Positions 16,121 through 24,254 of a stretch of 26,386 nt of DNA are shown one piece after another. Location: assembly GCA_937863205.1 (NCBI GenBank), contig CALMGA010000193.1, forward strand, positions 1 through 26,386. The letters are read 5' to 3'. The position numbers and the translations under genes were made by a program. The stretch comes from an uncultured Beijerinckiaceae bacterium (GTDB lineage Bacteria > Pseudomonadota > Alphaproteobacteria > Rhizobiales > Beijerinckiaceae). The first letter of the stretch is position 1; each line of letters begins with the position of its first letter. A model generated the notes under the pieces. That model was not told where the DNA came from, did not search any database, and saw nothing but the letters and a program-made list of their open reading frames with translations.

Positions 16121-17337
16121 GCTGCGGGCCGTTCCGCCACCGGCCAGCGCCAGAAACCGTCGCCCTCCTCGTTGAGGAAGCGATTGAGCACCATCTGATG
16201 CACTTCGTCGGCCCCGTCGACGAGCCGGGCCTGGCGGGCGTAGCGGTAGATCCACTCCAGCACCGTGTCCTTGGAATAGCCGCGCGCGCCGTTGATCTGG
16301 ATCGCCGTATCGGCGGCGAGGTGCAGGACGTTGGCCGCCTGGATCTTGGCCATGGAGATCGCCTTGCGCGCGAACTGTCCTTGATCGAGCTCCCAGGCCG
16401 CCTTCATGACGAGCAGGCGGCCGACCTCGATGTCCATCGCCACCCGACCCAGCTTGAGCTGGATGCTTTCGCGGTCGGCGAGGCGGGTGGCGAAGCCGAG
16501 GCGCACATCTGCATAGGCGCGCGCGATCTCCACGCAGCGCTTGGCCAAGCCGAGCCAGCGCATGCAATGGGTGAGGCGCGCCGGTCCCAGCCGGATCTGC
16601 GTGACCTTGAGGCCCTTGCCGACGCCCAGCAGGATCTCATCCTCCGGCACGGTCAGGCCGTCGAACTCCAGTTCGCAATGGCCGCCATGCTCCTCGGGAC
16701 CCATGATCCCGATGCGGCGCACGATGCGCCAGCCCGGCTGATCCCTGTGGAACTGGAAGGCGGTGAGGCCGTGGCGCGCGTCATCGGAGGTGCGGGCGAT
16801 CAGCGTGAAATGCGAGGCGTGCTCCGCGCCGGTGATGAACCATTTGCGTCCGGTGACGCGATACGAACCGTCCGCCTGCCGCTCGGCGCGGGTTTGGATC
16901 ATCGACGGGTCGGACCCGCCGCCGGGATGGGGTTCGGTCATGGCGAAGGCGGAGGCGACCTCGCCGCGCATGATCGGGCCGAGCCAGCGCTCCTTCTGGG
17001 CCGGCGTTGCGACGGCCGCGAGCATCATCATGTTGCCGTCGTCGGGGGCTGCCGAATTGAAGACGACCGGCCCGAAGATCGAGCGGTTCATCGCCTCGTA
17101 GCAGACGGCCATGCCGACACGCCCGATGCCGGGCCCTCCAAGCTCTGACGGCAGTTGCAGGCACCAGAGTCCTTCCCCGCGCGCCTTCTCCCGCAGCTGC
17201 TTCAGGACCCCTTCATCGATGTTGCCGTGGGGGTTGTAGGCGGACGGGTCGGCTTCGAAGGGAACGATCTCGCGATCGACAAAATCCGCGATGCGCGAGC
17301 GGAGGGTCTCGACAGGTTCCGAAATCGTGAGATCCAT
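16117..17337 (-). CDS. Acyl-CoA dehydrogenase, ACAD10/11-LvaC type
   Basis: This 406-residue FAD enzyme has the FAMTEP segment with a GGGSDP loop, TGRKWFITGA for FAD binding, the TFQ-like QFHRD strand, and a C-terminal helix bundle ending ARQARLVDGADEVHQMVLNR. The last block, with VDGADEVH in place of the usual EGTxEI, is typical of the ACAD10/11 group. Together with the coupled kinase it should turn a phosphorylated 4-hydroxyacyl-CoA into an enoyl or 3-hydroxyacyl-CoA, as LvaC does in levulinate catabolism. ATG 17337 was chosen; an upstream in-frame TTG at 17397 would place the start within the operator palindrome. It is the first gene of the operon, 45 nt after the GAATTCAGAATTC motif and divergent from the GntR gene. 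Confidence 0.9.
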   Translation of the reverse strand: MDLTISEPVETLRSRIADFVDREIVPFEADPSAYNPHGNIDEGVLKQLREKARGEGLWCLQLPSELGGPGIGRVGMAVCYEAMNRSIFGPVVFNSAAPDDGNMMMLAAVATPAQKERWLGPIMRGEVASAFAMTEPHPGGGSDPSMIQTRAERQADGSYRVTGRKWFITGAEHASHFTLIARTSDDARHGLTAFQFHRDQPGWRIVRRIGIMGPEEHGGHCELEFDGLTVPEDEILLGVGKGLKVTQIRLGPARLTHCMRWLGLAKRCVEIARAYADVRLGFATRLADRESIQLKLGRVAMDIEVGRLLVMKAAWELDQGQFARKAISMAKIQAANVLHLAADTAIQINGARGYSKDTVLEWIYRYARQARLVDGADEVHQMVLNRFLNEEGDGFWRWPVAERPAA

Positions 17338-17382
17338 TGGCAACCCGTGCACTTGGGGACGACGGTTTACAAGAGTTGTTGT

Positions 17383-17395
17383 GAATTCAGAATTC
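17383..17395. promoter_or_regulatory. Candidate operator GAATTCAGAATTC, divergent promoter
   Basis: This 13-bp odd-centred palindrome extends to 15 bp as TGAATTCAGAATTCA. It lies in the 217-nt divergent region, 45 nt upstream of the acyl-CoA dehydrogenase and 159 nt from the GntR gene. It is the same motif as at 4448-4460 and 24208-24220. Its location beside the regulator gene is the reason for suggesting that regulator as the binder. Confidence 0.6.
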
Positions 17396-17459
17396 AAACT
17401 GATACCGCATCGCTCCGCGCCTTGGGACTCGCGTCATCTTCTGGCGTTCGATAGAGGGT

Positions 17460-17474
17460 TGATTGTATGTATCA
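17460..17474. promoter_or_regulatory. Second inverted repeat, TGAT-N7-ATCA, near GntR gene
   Basis: TGATTGTATGTATCA is an AT-rich imperfect palindrome 80 nt upstream of the GntR start. FCD-type GntR regulators often bind short TG...CA palindromes of this size, so this is an alternative or autoregulatory operator candidate. It was not found at the aldA or SDR promoters. Confidence 0.4.
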
Positions 17475-17554
17475 TCCGTGATCCGCGTTGGTTCGCCCGA
17501 CAGGTCGGGCGGATCTTCCCTGGCGCAAAGCGGGCGACCGATGGAGACTGAACG

Positions 17555-18238
17555 GTGCGACCGCTCGCGGTGCAGGCAACTCTCGTGGAGCAGGTCTACG
17601 AAAAGATCCTGGCCGAGATTTCCGGTGGCCGGCTGGTGTCCAATCAACGGCTGATCCAAGATGAACTCGCGCGCATGCTCGGCGTCTCGCGCCAGCCGAT
17701 CCAGCAAGCCCTGCTGCTGCTCCACAGCCAAGGCTACCTGCGCGAGGCGCCCGGTCGCGGCCTCGTGGTGGCGCCGATCGACATCCGCGCGATCAGTGAA
17801 CTCTACCAGATCCGATCGGTCATCGAGGGGCTGGCCGCCCGCCTCGCCGCAGCCCGACGCGACAAGGCGGCGCTCAAGCGCGGCCTCGCCCTCGTCAAGG
17901 ATGGGCGGGCGGCGGTCAAGCAGGGCTCCCTGACCAAACTGATCCGCGCCGACATCGAGTTCCATAAAGCCCTCTACGACATGTCCGGCAACGGGATGAT
18001 CCGGGAGGCGACCCAGCCCAACTGGTACCACTTCAGCCGTGTGATGGGCGAGGTCCTGCTTCAGGACGAGCCGCCCCGCGACATCTGGGACCAGCACGAA
18101 GCTATCCTTGCCGCGATCGAGCAGGAAAACGCCGCTTCGGCGGAGGTGCTCGCCCGGGAACACATCACGCGGGCCGCGGAAGAATTCATCTTCCGGCTCA
18201 AGCAGAACGAGCGGAGGGACACCCTCGGATCCACCTGA
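17555..18238 (+). CDS. GntR-family transcriptional regulator, FCD (FadR/VanR) subfamily
   Basis: This 227-residue regulator has a winged helix-turn-helix at about residues 8-75 (LIQDELARMLGVSRQPIQQA, then LREAPGRGLVV wing). An all-helical FCD ligand domain follows, with the usual metal-binding set Asp133, His137 (DIEFH), His181 (DQHEAI) and His203 (REHI). Such proteins sense carboxylates or acyl-CoAs and usually repress divergent catabolic genes. The start is GTG 17555 with GGAG eight bases upstream. It is divergent from the acyl-CoA dehydrogenase operon and the intergenic region has two palindromes. The repeated GAATTCNGAATTC motif upstream of aldA, the dehydrogenase and the SDR suggests it controls all three units. 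The ligand is unknown; a pathway acid or CoA ester is likely. Confidence 0.9.
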   Translation: MRPLAVQATLVEQVYEKILAEISGGRLVSNQRLIQDELARMLGVSRQPIQQALLLLHSQGYLREAPGRGLVVAPIDIRAISELYQIRSVIEGLAARLAAARRDKAALKRGLALVKDGRAAVKQGSLTKLIRADIEFHKALYDMSGNGMIREATQPNWYHFSRVMGEVLLQDEPPRDIWDQHEAILAAIEQENAASAEVLAREHITRAAEEFIFRLKQNERRDTLGST

Positions 18239-18311
18239 TGGAAAGCGGCCCGGCTCCGATGTGTCGTCGCACCGCCACGCGTCGATGATGGGATGCCAGC
18301 CGACCCGACAA

Positions 18312-19214
18312 TCACGGCAGCACCGTCCTGACGATCGAACGATCGAGCGCCTCGTAATCGGAGTAGTTGATCGTCGCATAGAGTTCGGCTCGCGTCTGCA
18401 TCCGGTCCAACGACCCCTGCGCGCCGCCCTCGGCCTTCAGCCGGATGAAGAAGTCGTTCTGCGCCTTCGCGGCGATACGGAAGGCGCTGACAGGCCAGAT
18501 CACCATGCGGTAGCCCAAAGCCTCGAACTCGGCCGCCGACAGGAACGGCGTCCGCCCGAACTCCGTCATGTTGGCGAGCAGCGGCACGCCGGGCAGGCGC
18601 GCGGCGAAGTCGCGGAACATCTCCCGGCTGGTCAGCGCCTCGGGGAAGATGGCGTCGGCGCCGGCTTCCAGGTAGAGCTTCGCCCGGGCCACGGCGCCGT
18701 CCATGCCCTCGCTGGACACGGCGTCGGTGCGGGCGATCACGACGAGATGGCGTCGCGCCTTGCAGGCGGCGGCGACCTTCACCGCCATGTCCCGAGCGTC
18801 GGCGAGTCTCTTGTCGTTGAGGTGGCCGCACTTCTTGGGAAGCAGCTGATCCTCGATGTGCACCGCCGCGGCGCCGGCGTCCTCGAACGTCCGCACCATG
18901 TGCATGGCGTTGAGCGCTTCGCCGTAGCCGGTGTCGCCGTCGACGAGAACCGGCAGGGCGGAGGCGCGGGCGACTTGGCGGATGAAGACGCAAACGTCCT
19001 CAATCGTGATGACGCCGAGGTCGGGCAGGCCCATCGAGGCCGACATGGCGGCGCCCGACAGGTACAGCGCCTCGAATCCGGCCGCCTTGGCCTGCAACGC
19101 GGCCATGCCGTTGTGCGTGCCGGGGATCTGGAGAATGGAGGTGCCGGCGAGAAGGGCGCGGAAGCGGTCGCCCGGACGGCCCTCGGGCAGGTCGGCGCCG
19201 ACGAGGTAGGTCAT
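18312..19214 (-). CDS. prpB: Methylisocitrate lyase
   Basis: This 300-residue enzyme of the isocitrate lyase/PEP mutase superfamily cleaves 2-methylisocitrate to pyruvate and succinate, the last step of the methylcitrate cycle. The signature KKCGH with catalytic Cys129 is present, as are the metal-site VDGDTGYG (Asp92, Asp94) and HIEDQ (Glu121). Length fits PrpB (about 295) and not the much longer isocitrate lyase. The start ATG 19214 overlaps the prpC stop as ATGA, so the two are translationally coupled. It is the third gene of prpDCB and converges on the GntR gene with a 73-nt gap that shows no clear terminator. Confidence 0.95.
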   Translation of the reverse strand: MTYLVGADLPEGRPGDRFRALLAGTSILQIPGTHNGMAALQAKAAGFEALYLSGAAMSASMGLPDLGVITIEDVCVFIRQVARASALPVLVDGDTGYGEALNAMHMVRTFEDAGAAAVHIEDQLLPKKCGHLNDKRLADARDMAVKVAAACKARRHLVVIARTDAVSSEGMDGAVARAKLYLEAGADAIFPEALTSREMFRDFAARLPGVPLLANMTEFGRTPFLSAAEFEALGYRMVIWPVSAFRIAAKAQNDFFIRLKAEGGAQGSLDRMQTRAELYATINYSDYEALDRSIVRTVLP

Positions 19215-20380
19215 TGCGCCGCGCTCCCGGTCGCGGCGTCGCGCCGGCGCTCCAGCGGAACGAAGGCACGGTCTTCGGAGCCGACGTAGTTCGCCGTCGG
19301 GCGGATGATCTTGCCGTCCTCGCGTTGCTCGATGACGTGGGCGCACCAGCCCGACGAGCGGGCGATGACGAAGAGCGGCGTGAACATCGCCGTCGGGACG
19401 CCCAGCAGCCTGTAGGCGACGGCGCTGAACCAGTCGAGGTTGGGGAACATGCGCTTCTCCTCCCACATCACCCGTTCGAGCCGCTCGGCGATGACGTAAA
19501 GGGCAGTGTCGCCGGCCGTGTCCGACAGGCGTCTCGCCACCGCCTTGATCACGTCGCTGCGCGGGTCCTTGATGGTGTAGACGGGATGGCCGAAGCCGAT
19601 CACGACCTCCTTGGCGGCGACGCGTCGGCGGATGTCGGCCTCGGCCTGATCCGGGCCGGCATAGCGGCACAGAACGTCGAGCGCCGCCTCGTTGGCTCCG
19701 CCGTGCTTGGGTCCGCGCAGGGCGCCGACCGCGCCGTTGATGGCCGAGTACAGGTCCGAGCCGGTGCCGGCGATCACGCGGGCGGTGAAGGTCGAGGCGT
19801 TGAACTCGTGCTCGGCGTAGAGGACGAGGCTGGTGTTCATCGCGCGGACGAACTCATCGGAGGCCGGGCGGCCGGTGAGCAGGTGGAGGAAATGCCCGGC
19901 GATGCCGTTGTCGTCGGTATCGACGTCGATCCGGCGCCCGTTGCGCGACCAGTGCCACCAGACCAGCAGCATCGAGCCGAAGGACGCCATCAGGCGGTCG
20001 GCGATGTCGCGGGCGCCGGCGACGGCGTGGTCGGGCGCTTCGGGCAGCACGCAGCCGAGCGCGCTGGCGCCGGTGCGCATGACGTCCATCGGGTGGGTCG
20101 CGGCCGGAAGGTGTTCGAGAACGCTGCGGACGTTCGCCGGCAGGCCGCGGAGCGCGCGGAGCTTTCTCTTGTAGGCGGCCAGTTCGATGCTGCTGGGCAG
20201 GGTGCCGTGGACCAGCAGATGAGCGATCTCCTCGAACTCACAGGCGTCGGCGATGTCGAGGATGTCGTAGCCGCGGTAGTGCAGGTCGTTGCCGGTCCGT
20301 CCGACCGAGCAGAGCGCCGTGTTGCCGGCGACCACGCCCGACAGGGCGACGCTTTTCTTCGGTCTGGGTGTTGCGTCCAT
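19211..20380 (-). CDS. prpC: 2-Methylcitrate synthase
   Basis: This 389-residue enzyme condenses propionyl-CoA with oxaloacetate. Citrate synthase catalytic residues are visible: His226 (GPKHGGAN), His265 (GFGHPVY) and Asp316 (NLDWFSA), with His191 in [10 protein letters not shown]. The short N-terminus and length match PrpC (E. coli 389 residues) rather than the housekeeping type II citrate synthase, and the neighbours prpB and prpD settle the call. ATG 20380 ([10 protein letters not shown]) was chosen over an upstream in-frame start at 20446 that would overlap prpD; the ribosome-binding site is weak (GGGAC). The spacing to prpD is 43 nt. Confidence 0.94.
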   Translation of the reverse strand: MDATPRPKKSVALSGVVAGNTALCSVGRTGNDLHYRGYDILDIADACEFEEIAHLLVHGTLPSSIELAAYKRKLRALRGLPANVRSVLEHLPAATHPMDVMRTGASALGCVLPEAPDHAVAGARDIADRLMASFGSMLLVWWHWSRNGRRIDVDTDDNGIAGHFLHLLTGRPASDEFVRAMNTSLVLYAEHEFNASTFTARVIAGTGSDLYSAINGAVGALRGPKHGGANEAALDVLCRYAGPDQAEADIRRRVAAKEVVIGFGHPVYTIKDPRSDVIKAVARRLSDTAGDTALYVIAERLERVMWEEKRMFPNLDWFSAVAYRLLGVPTAMFTPLFVIARSSGWCAHVIEQREDGKIIRPTANYVGSEDRAFVPLERRRDAATGSAAQ

Positions 20381-20423
20381 GGCGTGGCGGTCCCGATCGG
20401 GTCTTTGAGGACTGGCGTGCGTG

Positions 20424-21923
20424 TCAGAACAGGCCAGGTAGGCCACCCGCGAGCTGGTTGGGCGGGACGGCGAGGGAGAGCGAGGCCAGCGCCTCGGGCT
20501 TCAGCCGCGGCAGATCCTGCGCCGCGTCGAGGAAGCGCTCGGTCTCGGCGGGAGCGAGGATGCTTTCCGTCAGGGTGCGGAACTTGCCGACGTAATCGCC
20601 CCGGGCCCACGGCGTCGCCCCCAGCGTATGGGCGTTGGCGATCGCCAGTTCGTCGGCGAGCACCGAGCCGTCGCGCATGCGGATGACGATGCGGCCGCCG
20701 AAGGCGAGCGTGGCGGGGTCGCGCGAATGGTAGCGCTCGGTCCAGCGCGGATCCTCGACCGTGCGGATCTTGCGCCATAGCGCGACCGTGTCGGCGCGGC
20801 GGGCGCGTTCGGGCAGGTAGGAGCGGACGTGGTGCCAAGCGCCGTCCTGCAGCGCCACGGCGACGATGTACATGATGGAATGGTCCAGCGTCTCGCGGCT
20901 GGCGTGCGGATCGAACTTCTGCGGATCGTCGGCGCCCGTCCCGATGACGTAGTGGGTGTGGTGGGACGTTTCGATAACGATCTCCGCCACGGCGTCCCAA
21001 TGGCGGACCTGCCGTCCCATCCGGAAGGCCAGGTCGATCAGCGCCTGGCTCTGGTACTCGGCGGAGTGCTCCTTGGTGTAGGTGTCGAGGATGCCGCGCT
21101 TGGGTTCGCCGGGCCCCGGCAGCGGCACGTGATAGCGCGCCTGCGGGCCGTCCAGCATCCTGGCGACCACGCCGTCCGCGCCCTCGTAGATCGGGCTCGG
21201 CGCACCCTCGCCGCGCATCGCGCGGTCGACCGCCTCGATCGCCAGCTTGCCGGCATGGGCGGGGGCGAACGCCTTCCAGGAACTGATCTCGCCCTTGCGG
21301 CTCTGCCGCGTCGCCGTGGTGACGTGCAGCGCCTGCTGCACCGCTTGATAGGTCACGTCCGTGTCGAGGGCGAGCAGGGTGCCGAGGCCGGCGGCGACGG
21401 ACGGCCCGAGGTGGGCGACGTGGTCGATCTTGTGCTCGTGCAGGCAGATCGAGCGGACGAGGTCGACCTGGATCTCGTAGCCGGTCGCGAGCGCCCGGAT
21501 CAGGTCCGCTCCGCCGCGCCCGCACTGCTGGGCGACGGCGAGGATCGGCGGGATGTTGTCGCCGGGATGGCTGTACTCGGCGGCAAGGAAGGTGTCGTGG
21601 TAGTCGAGTTCGCGGACCGCCGTGCCGTTGGCCCAGGCGGCCCATTCCGCATGGACGCGGATCTCCGGCGCGCAGCCGAAGACGGTTGCGCCGCCCGGAC
21701 GCGGATGGGCGAGGGCCTGCGCGCGGGCCGACGCGACGGGTCGGCGGTTCAACGAGGCTACGGCGACGGCGGCGTTATCGATGACGCGGTTCACGATCAT
21801 CGCCGCGACGTCCGGCTCCACGGCGACCGGATCGCCCGCCACCTCGGCGATGCGCCAGGCGAGCTGCTCGGTTTTCGGCAAACGCTCGCTTTCCCGGTGA
21901 ACGCGCAGGTCGTGAAGGATCAT
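20424..21923 (-). CDS. prpD: 2-Methylcitrate dehydratase (MmgE/PrpD family)
   Basis: This 499-residue member of the MmgE/PrpD family dehydrates 2-methylcitrate to 2-methyl-cis-aconitate without an iron-sulfur cluster. Recognisable blocks are [48 protein letters not shown] and the C-terminal FRTLTESIL. Full length compared with PrpD (about 483). ATG 21923 is the first gene of the prpDCB operon and divergent from the XRE/PrpR-type regulator. No acnD/prpF pair is present, consistent with the PrpD-only form of the cycle. The hydration step to methylisocitrate would rely on a housekeeping aconitase elsewhere. Confidence 0.94.
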   Translation of the reverse strand: MILHDLRVHRESERLPKTEQLAWRIAEVAGDPVAVEPDVAAMIVNRVIDNAAVAVASLNRRPVASARAQALAHPRPGGATVFGCAPEIRVHAEWAAWANGTAVRELDYHDTFLAAEYSHPGDNIPPILAVAQQCGRGGADLIRALATGYEIQVDLVRSICLHEHKIDHVAHLGPSVAAGLGTLLALDTDVTYQAVQQALHVTTATRQSRKGEISSWKAFAPAHAGKLAIEAVDRAMRGEGAPSPIYEGADGVVARMLDGPQARYHVPLPGPGEPKRGILDTYTKEHSAEYQSQALIDLAFRMGRQVRHWDAVAEIVIETSHHTHYVIGTGADDPQKFDPHASRETLDHSIMYIVAVALQDGAWHHVRSYLPERARRADTVALWRKIRTVEDPRWTERYHSRDPATLAFGGRIVIRMRDGSVLADELAIANAHTLGATPWARGDYVGKFRTLTESILAPAETERFLDAAQDLPRLKPEALASLSLAVPPNQLAGGLPGLF

Positions 21924-21950
21924 GGTCGGGTCCCGTGTCGCCGTGCGGAT

Positions 21951-22024
21951 ATTGCGAATGCGTCGTTGCGAGGGAAGGCACTTTCGTGCGCATTGAGGCG
22001 AAGGCGATCGGAGCGATTGCGAAT
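21951..22024. promoter_or_regulatory. Repeated ATTGCGAAT in prpD/regulator divergent region
   Basis: ATTGCGAAT occurs at 21951-21959 and again at 22016-22024, the second copy overlapping the regulator start codon; a related TTGCGAG is at 21966-21972. The element resembles the TTTGCAAA-type sites known for RamB and mycobacterial PrpR, relatives of the regulator encoded here. It is a candidate operator for prp activation and autoregulation. The assignment is by analogy. Confidence 0.5.
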
Positions 22025-23447
22025 GGTGCGAAGCGTGAGGCGGCCGAAGCTGTTCGTCGGCCCGAAGCTGCGCCGCTTGCGCGCGGCGGCTGGCATGAGT
22101 CAGGTCGCGCTGGCCAAGGCGATCGGCCTATCGCCGACCTACCTCAACCAGATCGAGTGCGACCAACGCCCGCTGCCGCCGCCGGCCCTGCAGCGTATTT
22201 GTGACCTGTTCGCCGTCGGGGTCGATCATTTCGGGGATGCCGAGGACCTGCGCCGGATGCAGGGACTGCGCGAAGCGCTGGGTGAACGGCTGTTCGCGAC
22301 GCCGATCGCCGACCTCGCCGAGGTGCAGGTCGCCGTGCAGAGCGTGCCCGAGATCGTTTGCCGCTTCGTCCTCCTCCACCGCGCCTACCGCGCGCAGGCG
22401 GAGGAGTTGCAGGCCACGCGCGGCGCCGCCGGCGCGACCAGCGCGCTAGGACCCTACGACGAGGTGCGGGAATGGGTGCAATCGCGTCGCAACCATTTCT
22501 ACGCGTTGGACGGCGCGGCCGAAGTCCTGTTCGAGACGGCGGGTTTGGCGAGCGCGACGCTGCGCGAGGACTTGATCCGACGCCTGCGCGACCTGCACGG
22601 CTTCACGTTGGCCAGCGATCCTTCGCTTCTGGTCGAGGGCACCTTCTGGCGTGTCGATCGGCGCGCGAAACGCCTCACCTTCGCCGAGAGCGCGGCGCCG
22701 GAAAGCCGCGTCTTCTGGATGGCGCACCTGCTCGGGCAGATCGAGCAGCGGCGCTTGATCGACCGCGAGGTGCAGACCGCCGGCTTGTCGAGCGACGAAG
22801 CGCGCGCCCTGGCGCGGATCGGCCTTGCCAACTACTTCGCCGGTGCGCTGATGATGCCCTATGGCCGCATCCTCGACGCGGCATCCGCCGTGCGCCACGA
22901 CATCGAGCGGCTGCAGGCCCGCTTCGGCGCCAGCTTCGAGCAGGTGTGTCATCGCCTGAGCACCCTGCAAAGACCCGGCCGGGCGGGTATTCCTTTCTAC
23001 TTCGTCAAGACGGATATCGCCGGCAACATCCTCAAGCGCAGCAGCGCGACGCGCTTCCGCTTCTCGCAGTTCGGCGGACCCTGCCCCTTGTGGAACGTGT
23101 ATCGGACCTTCGCTACGCCGGGGCAGATCCTGGTGCAGCTCGCCCGCACGCCCGATGACGTCACCTACCTCAACATTGCCCGCACGGTCAGCCGGGGCGG
23201 CGGCTTCCACCTGTCGCGCCCGCGTGCGGTCGCCGTGGTTCTGGGCTGCGAGGTCGAGCATGCGTCGCAAACCGTCTACGCCGCCGGGCTCGACCTTCAA
23301 GACACCAACGCGACCGAGGCGATCGGACCGGGTTGCCGCATGTGCGAGCGGACGAACTGCCGGCACCGCGCCATGCCGCCGATCGGCCAACCGCTCGACA
23401 TCGGCACCGAGGAACGCGGCATGGTGCCCTATCGCGTCAAGGTCTGA
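22023..23447 (+). CDS. XRE-family short-chain acyl-CoA regulator (RamB/PrpR/ScfR-like)
   Basis: This 474-residue regulator has an N-terminal XRE helix-turn-helix (about residues 13-68, [20 protein letters not shown] and [10 protein letters not shown]). A central ImmA/IrrE-like (DUF955) region follows with the degenerate segment [19 protein letters not shown], then a C-terminal DUF2083-type domain. Four cysteines, Cys354 (GGPCPLW) and Cys438/Cys441/Cys446 (CRMCERTNC), match those proposed to hold a 4Fe-4S cluster in mycobacterial PrpR. Relatives bind short-chain acyl-CoAs and activate methylcitrate or glyoxylate genes. ATG 22023 is the family start; the same frame stays open far upstream, but only as antisense to prpD. 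It is divergent from prpDCB, which it most likely activates in response to propionyl-CoA. Confidence 0.9.
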   Translation: MVRSVRRPKLFVGPKLRRLRAAAGMSQVALAKAIGLSPTYLNQIECDQRPLPPPALQRICDLFAVGVDHFGDAEDLRRMQGLREALGERLFATPIADLAEVQVAVQSVPEIVCRFVLLHRAYRAQAEELQATRGAAGATSALGPYDEVREWVQSRRNHFYALDGAAEVLFETAGLASATLREDLIRRLRDLHGFTLASDPSLLVEGTFWRVDRRAKRLTFAESAAPESRVFWMAHLLGQIEQRRLIDREVQTAGLSSDEARALARIGLANYFAGALMMPYGRILDAASAVRHDIERLQARFGASFEQVCHRLSTLQRPGRAGIPFYFVKTDIAGNILKRSSATRFRFSQFGGPCPLWNVYRTFATPGQILVQLARTPDDVTYLNIARTVSRGGGFHLSRPRAVAVVLGCEVEHASQTVYAAGLDLQDTNATEAIGPGCRMCERTNCRHRAMPPIGQPLDIGTEERGMVPYRVKV

Positions 23448-23486
23448 GAGCGCCGGATCGGACGAGGCCGGCGCGGGCGGTAGTGA

Positions 23487-23559
23487 CCCGCAAGAGGAAC
23501 GCCCGCAAGAGGAAGGATGGTGTGACGACGTCTGACTCGTCCCTACGTCCGCCATCCTT
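23487..23559. repeat. 13-bp tandem direct repeat and 8-bp inverted repeat after the regulator
   Basis: CCCGCAAGAGGAA occurs at 23487-23499 and 23502-23514, two nt apart. Overlapping its end, AAGGATGG (23513-23520) pairs with CCATCCTT (23552-23559) across a 31-nt loop. This lies 40-112 nt beyond the regulator stop in a 244-nt gap with no gene. It may be a terminator-like structure or a small duplication scar; no T tract is present. Confidence 0.4.
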
Positions 23560-23691
23560 CGAGACCAGGCGCCCGAAACCACTTCGTCCGTTAACCGATT
23601 GCCAGTGGACGACCGTCATGACGGTGGGCGCCGAACCTAAGCCGGGCGCCTCGCGTCGTTCAATTCATGGTCATGTAGTCGCGTTCGCGCC

Positions 23692-23916
23692 TCAAAAGCC
23701 CGCCTGGGTGCCGAACGTCTTGAAACCGTTGGGAACGCGAAGACCCATGACCTGCTGCCCCTGCGCATCCGACCTGCGTGCAGCGGTGTCGACCGCAGCC
23801 GTGGACGCCTGGAAGCGGTGGTGCAGCGGCACCGACCGGTGCAGCGTCTGGGCCTGAGCGGCCGAGCCGGCGACCTGCGCGGCAACGACCATGGCCACTG
23901 CGACGAATTTCAACAT
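23692..23916 (-). CDS. Small secreted protein
   Basis: This 74-residue protein starts at ATG 23916 with a strong AAGGAG seven bases upstream. MLKFVAVAMVVAAQVAGSAA followed by QAQ near residue 23 is a clear signal peptide. The mature part is about 50 residues (LHRSVPLHHRFQAS... VMGLRVPNGFKTFGTQAGF) with several histidines and no cysteines. It is unrelated in sequence to the other short exported proteins here except for the signal peptide. It sits between the PrpR-like regulator (converging) and the SDR gene (diverging). Function is unknown. Confidence 0.6.
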   Translation of the reverse strand: MLKFVAVAMVVAAQVAGSAAQAQTLHRSVPLHHRFQASTAAVDTAARRSDAQGQQVMGLRVPNGFKTFGTQAGF

Positions 23917-24207
23917 CGAAAACTCCTTCTATCGTTCGATCTATGTCGTTCGTCGGAGAGATATGCTGACCCACAGCCGTTTCAAGGACATCGCGTGGCA
24001 ACCAGTTGACGACTTCTTCGGCCTCCGCGCCTCGCGGTGCTGAACCTCGGCAGGTACAAATCGTATTCGTGAGATGATGGCGCGCGGTTATTGTTGCTCG
24101 CACCACAGTAAACGGATCGCGTTCCCCCTTGCGTTGCGCACTCGTCTACAGTGCCGGCGGGCACGGGCCTCGGCGACCGCGGATAGGCCCTCGTTGCGCG
24201 CCCCAGC

Positions 24208-24220
24208 GAATTCCGAATAC
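24208..24220. promoter_or_regulatory. Candidate operator GAATTCCGAATAC, SDR promoter
   Basis: The third copy of the 13-bp palindrome, with one mismatch (A for T in the right arm), lies 34 nt upstream of the SDR start. The left arm and centre are identical to the aldA copy. It links the SDR gene, 7 kb away, to the same putative regulon. Confidence 0.5.
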
Positions 24221-24254
24221 AGTCAGCCTCTCGAATGATCAGGGGCAAACTTTC

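Noticed and set aside
17338..17397. TTG start at 17397 for the acyl-CoA dehydrogenase
   Set aside because: The extra 20 residues read through the operator palindrome and have no family similarity; ATG 17337 gives a normal N-terminus.
19214..20686. 490-residue plus-strand frame across prpC
   Set aside because: Antisense to prpC and the end of prpD, no recognisable domain.
20829..22022. N-terminal extension of the PrpR-like regulator to 872 residues
   Set aside because: The extension is antisense to prpD and ends just where a family-typical start (ATG 22023) and HTH begin.
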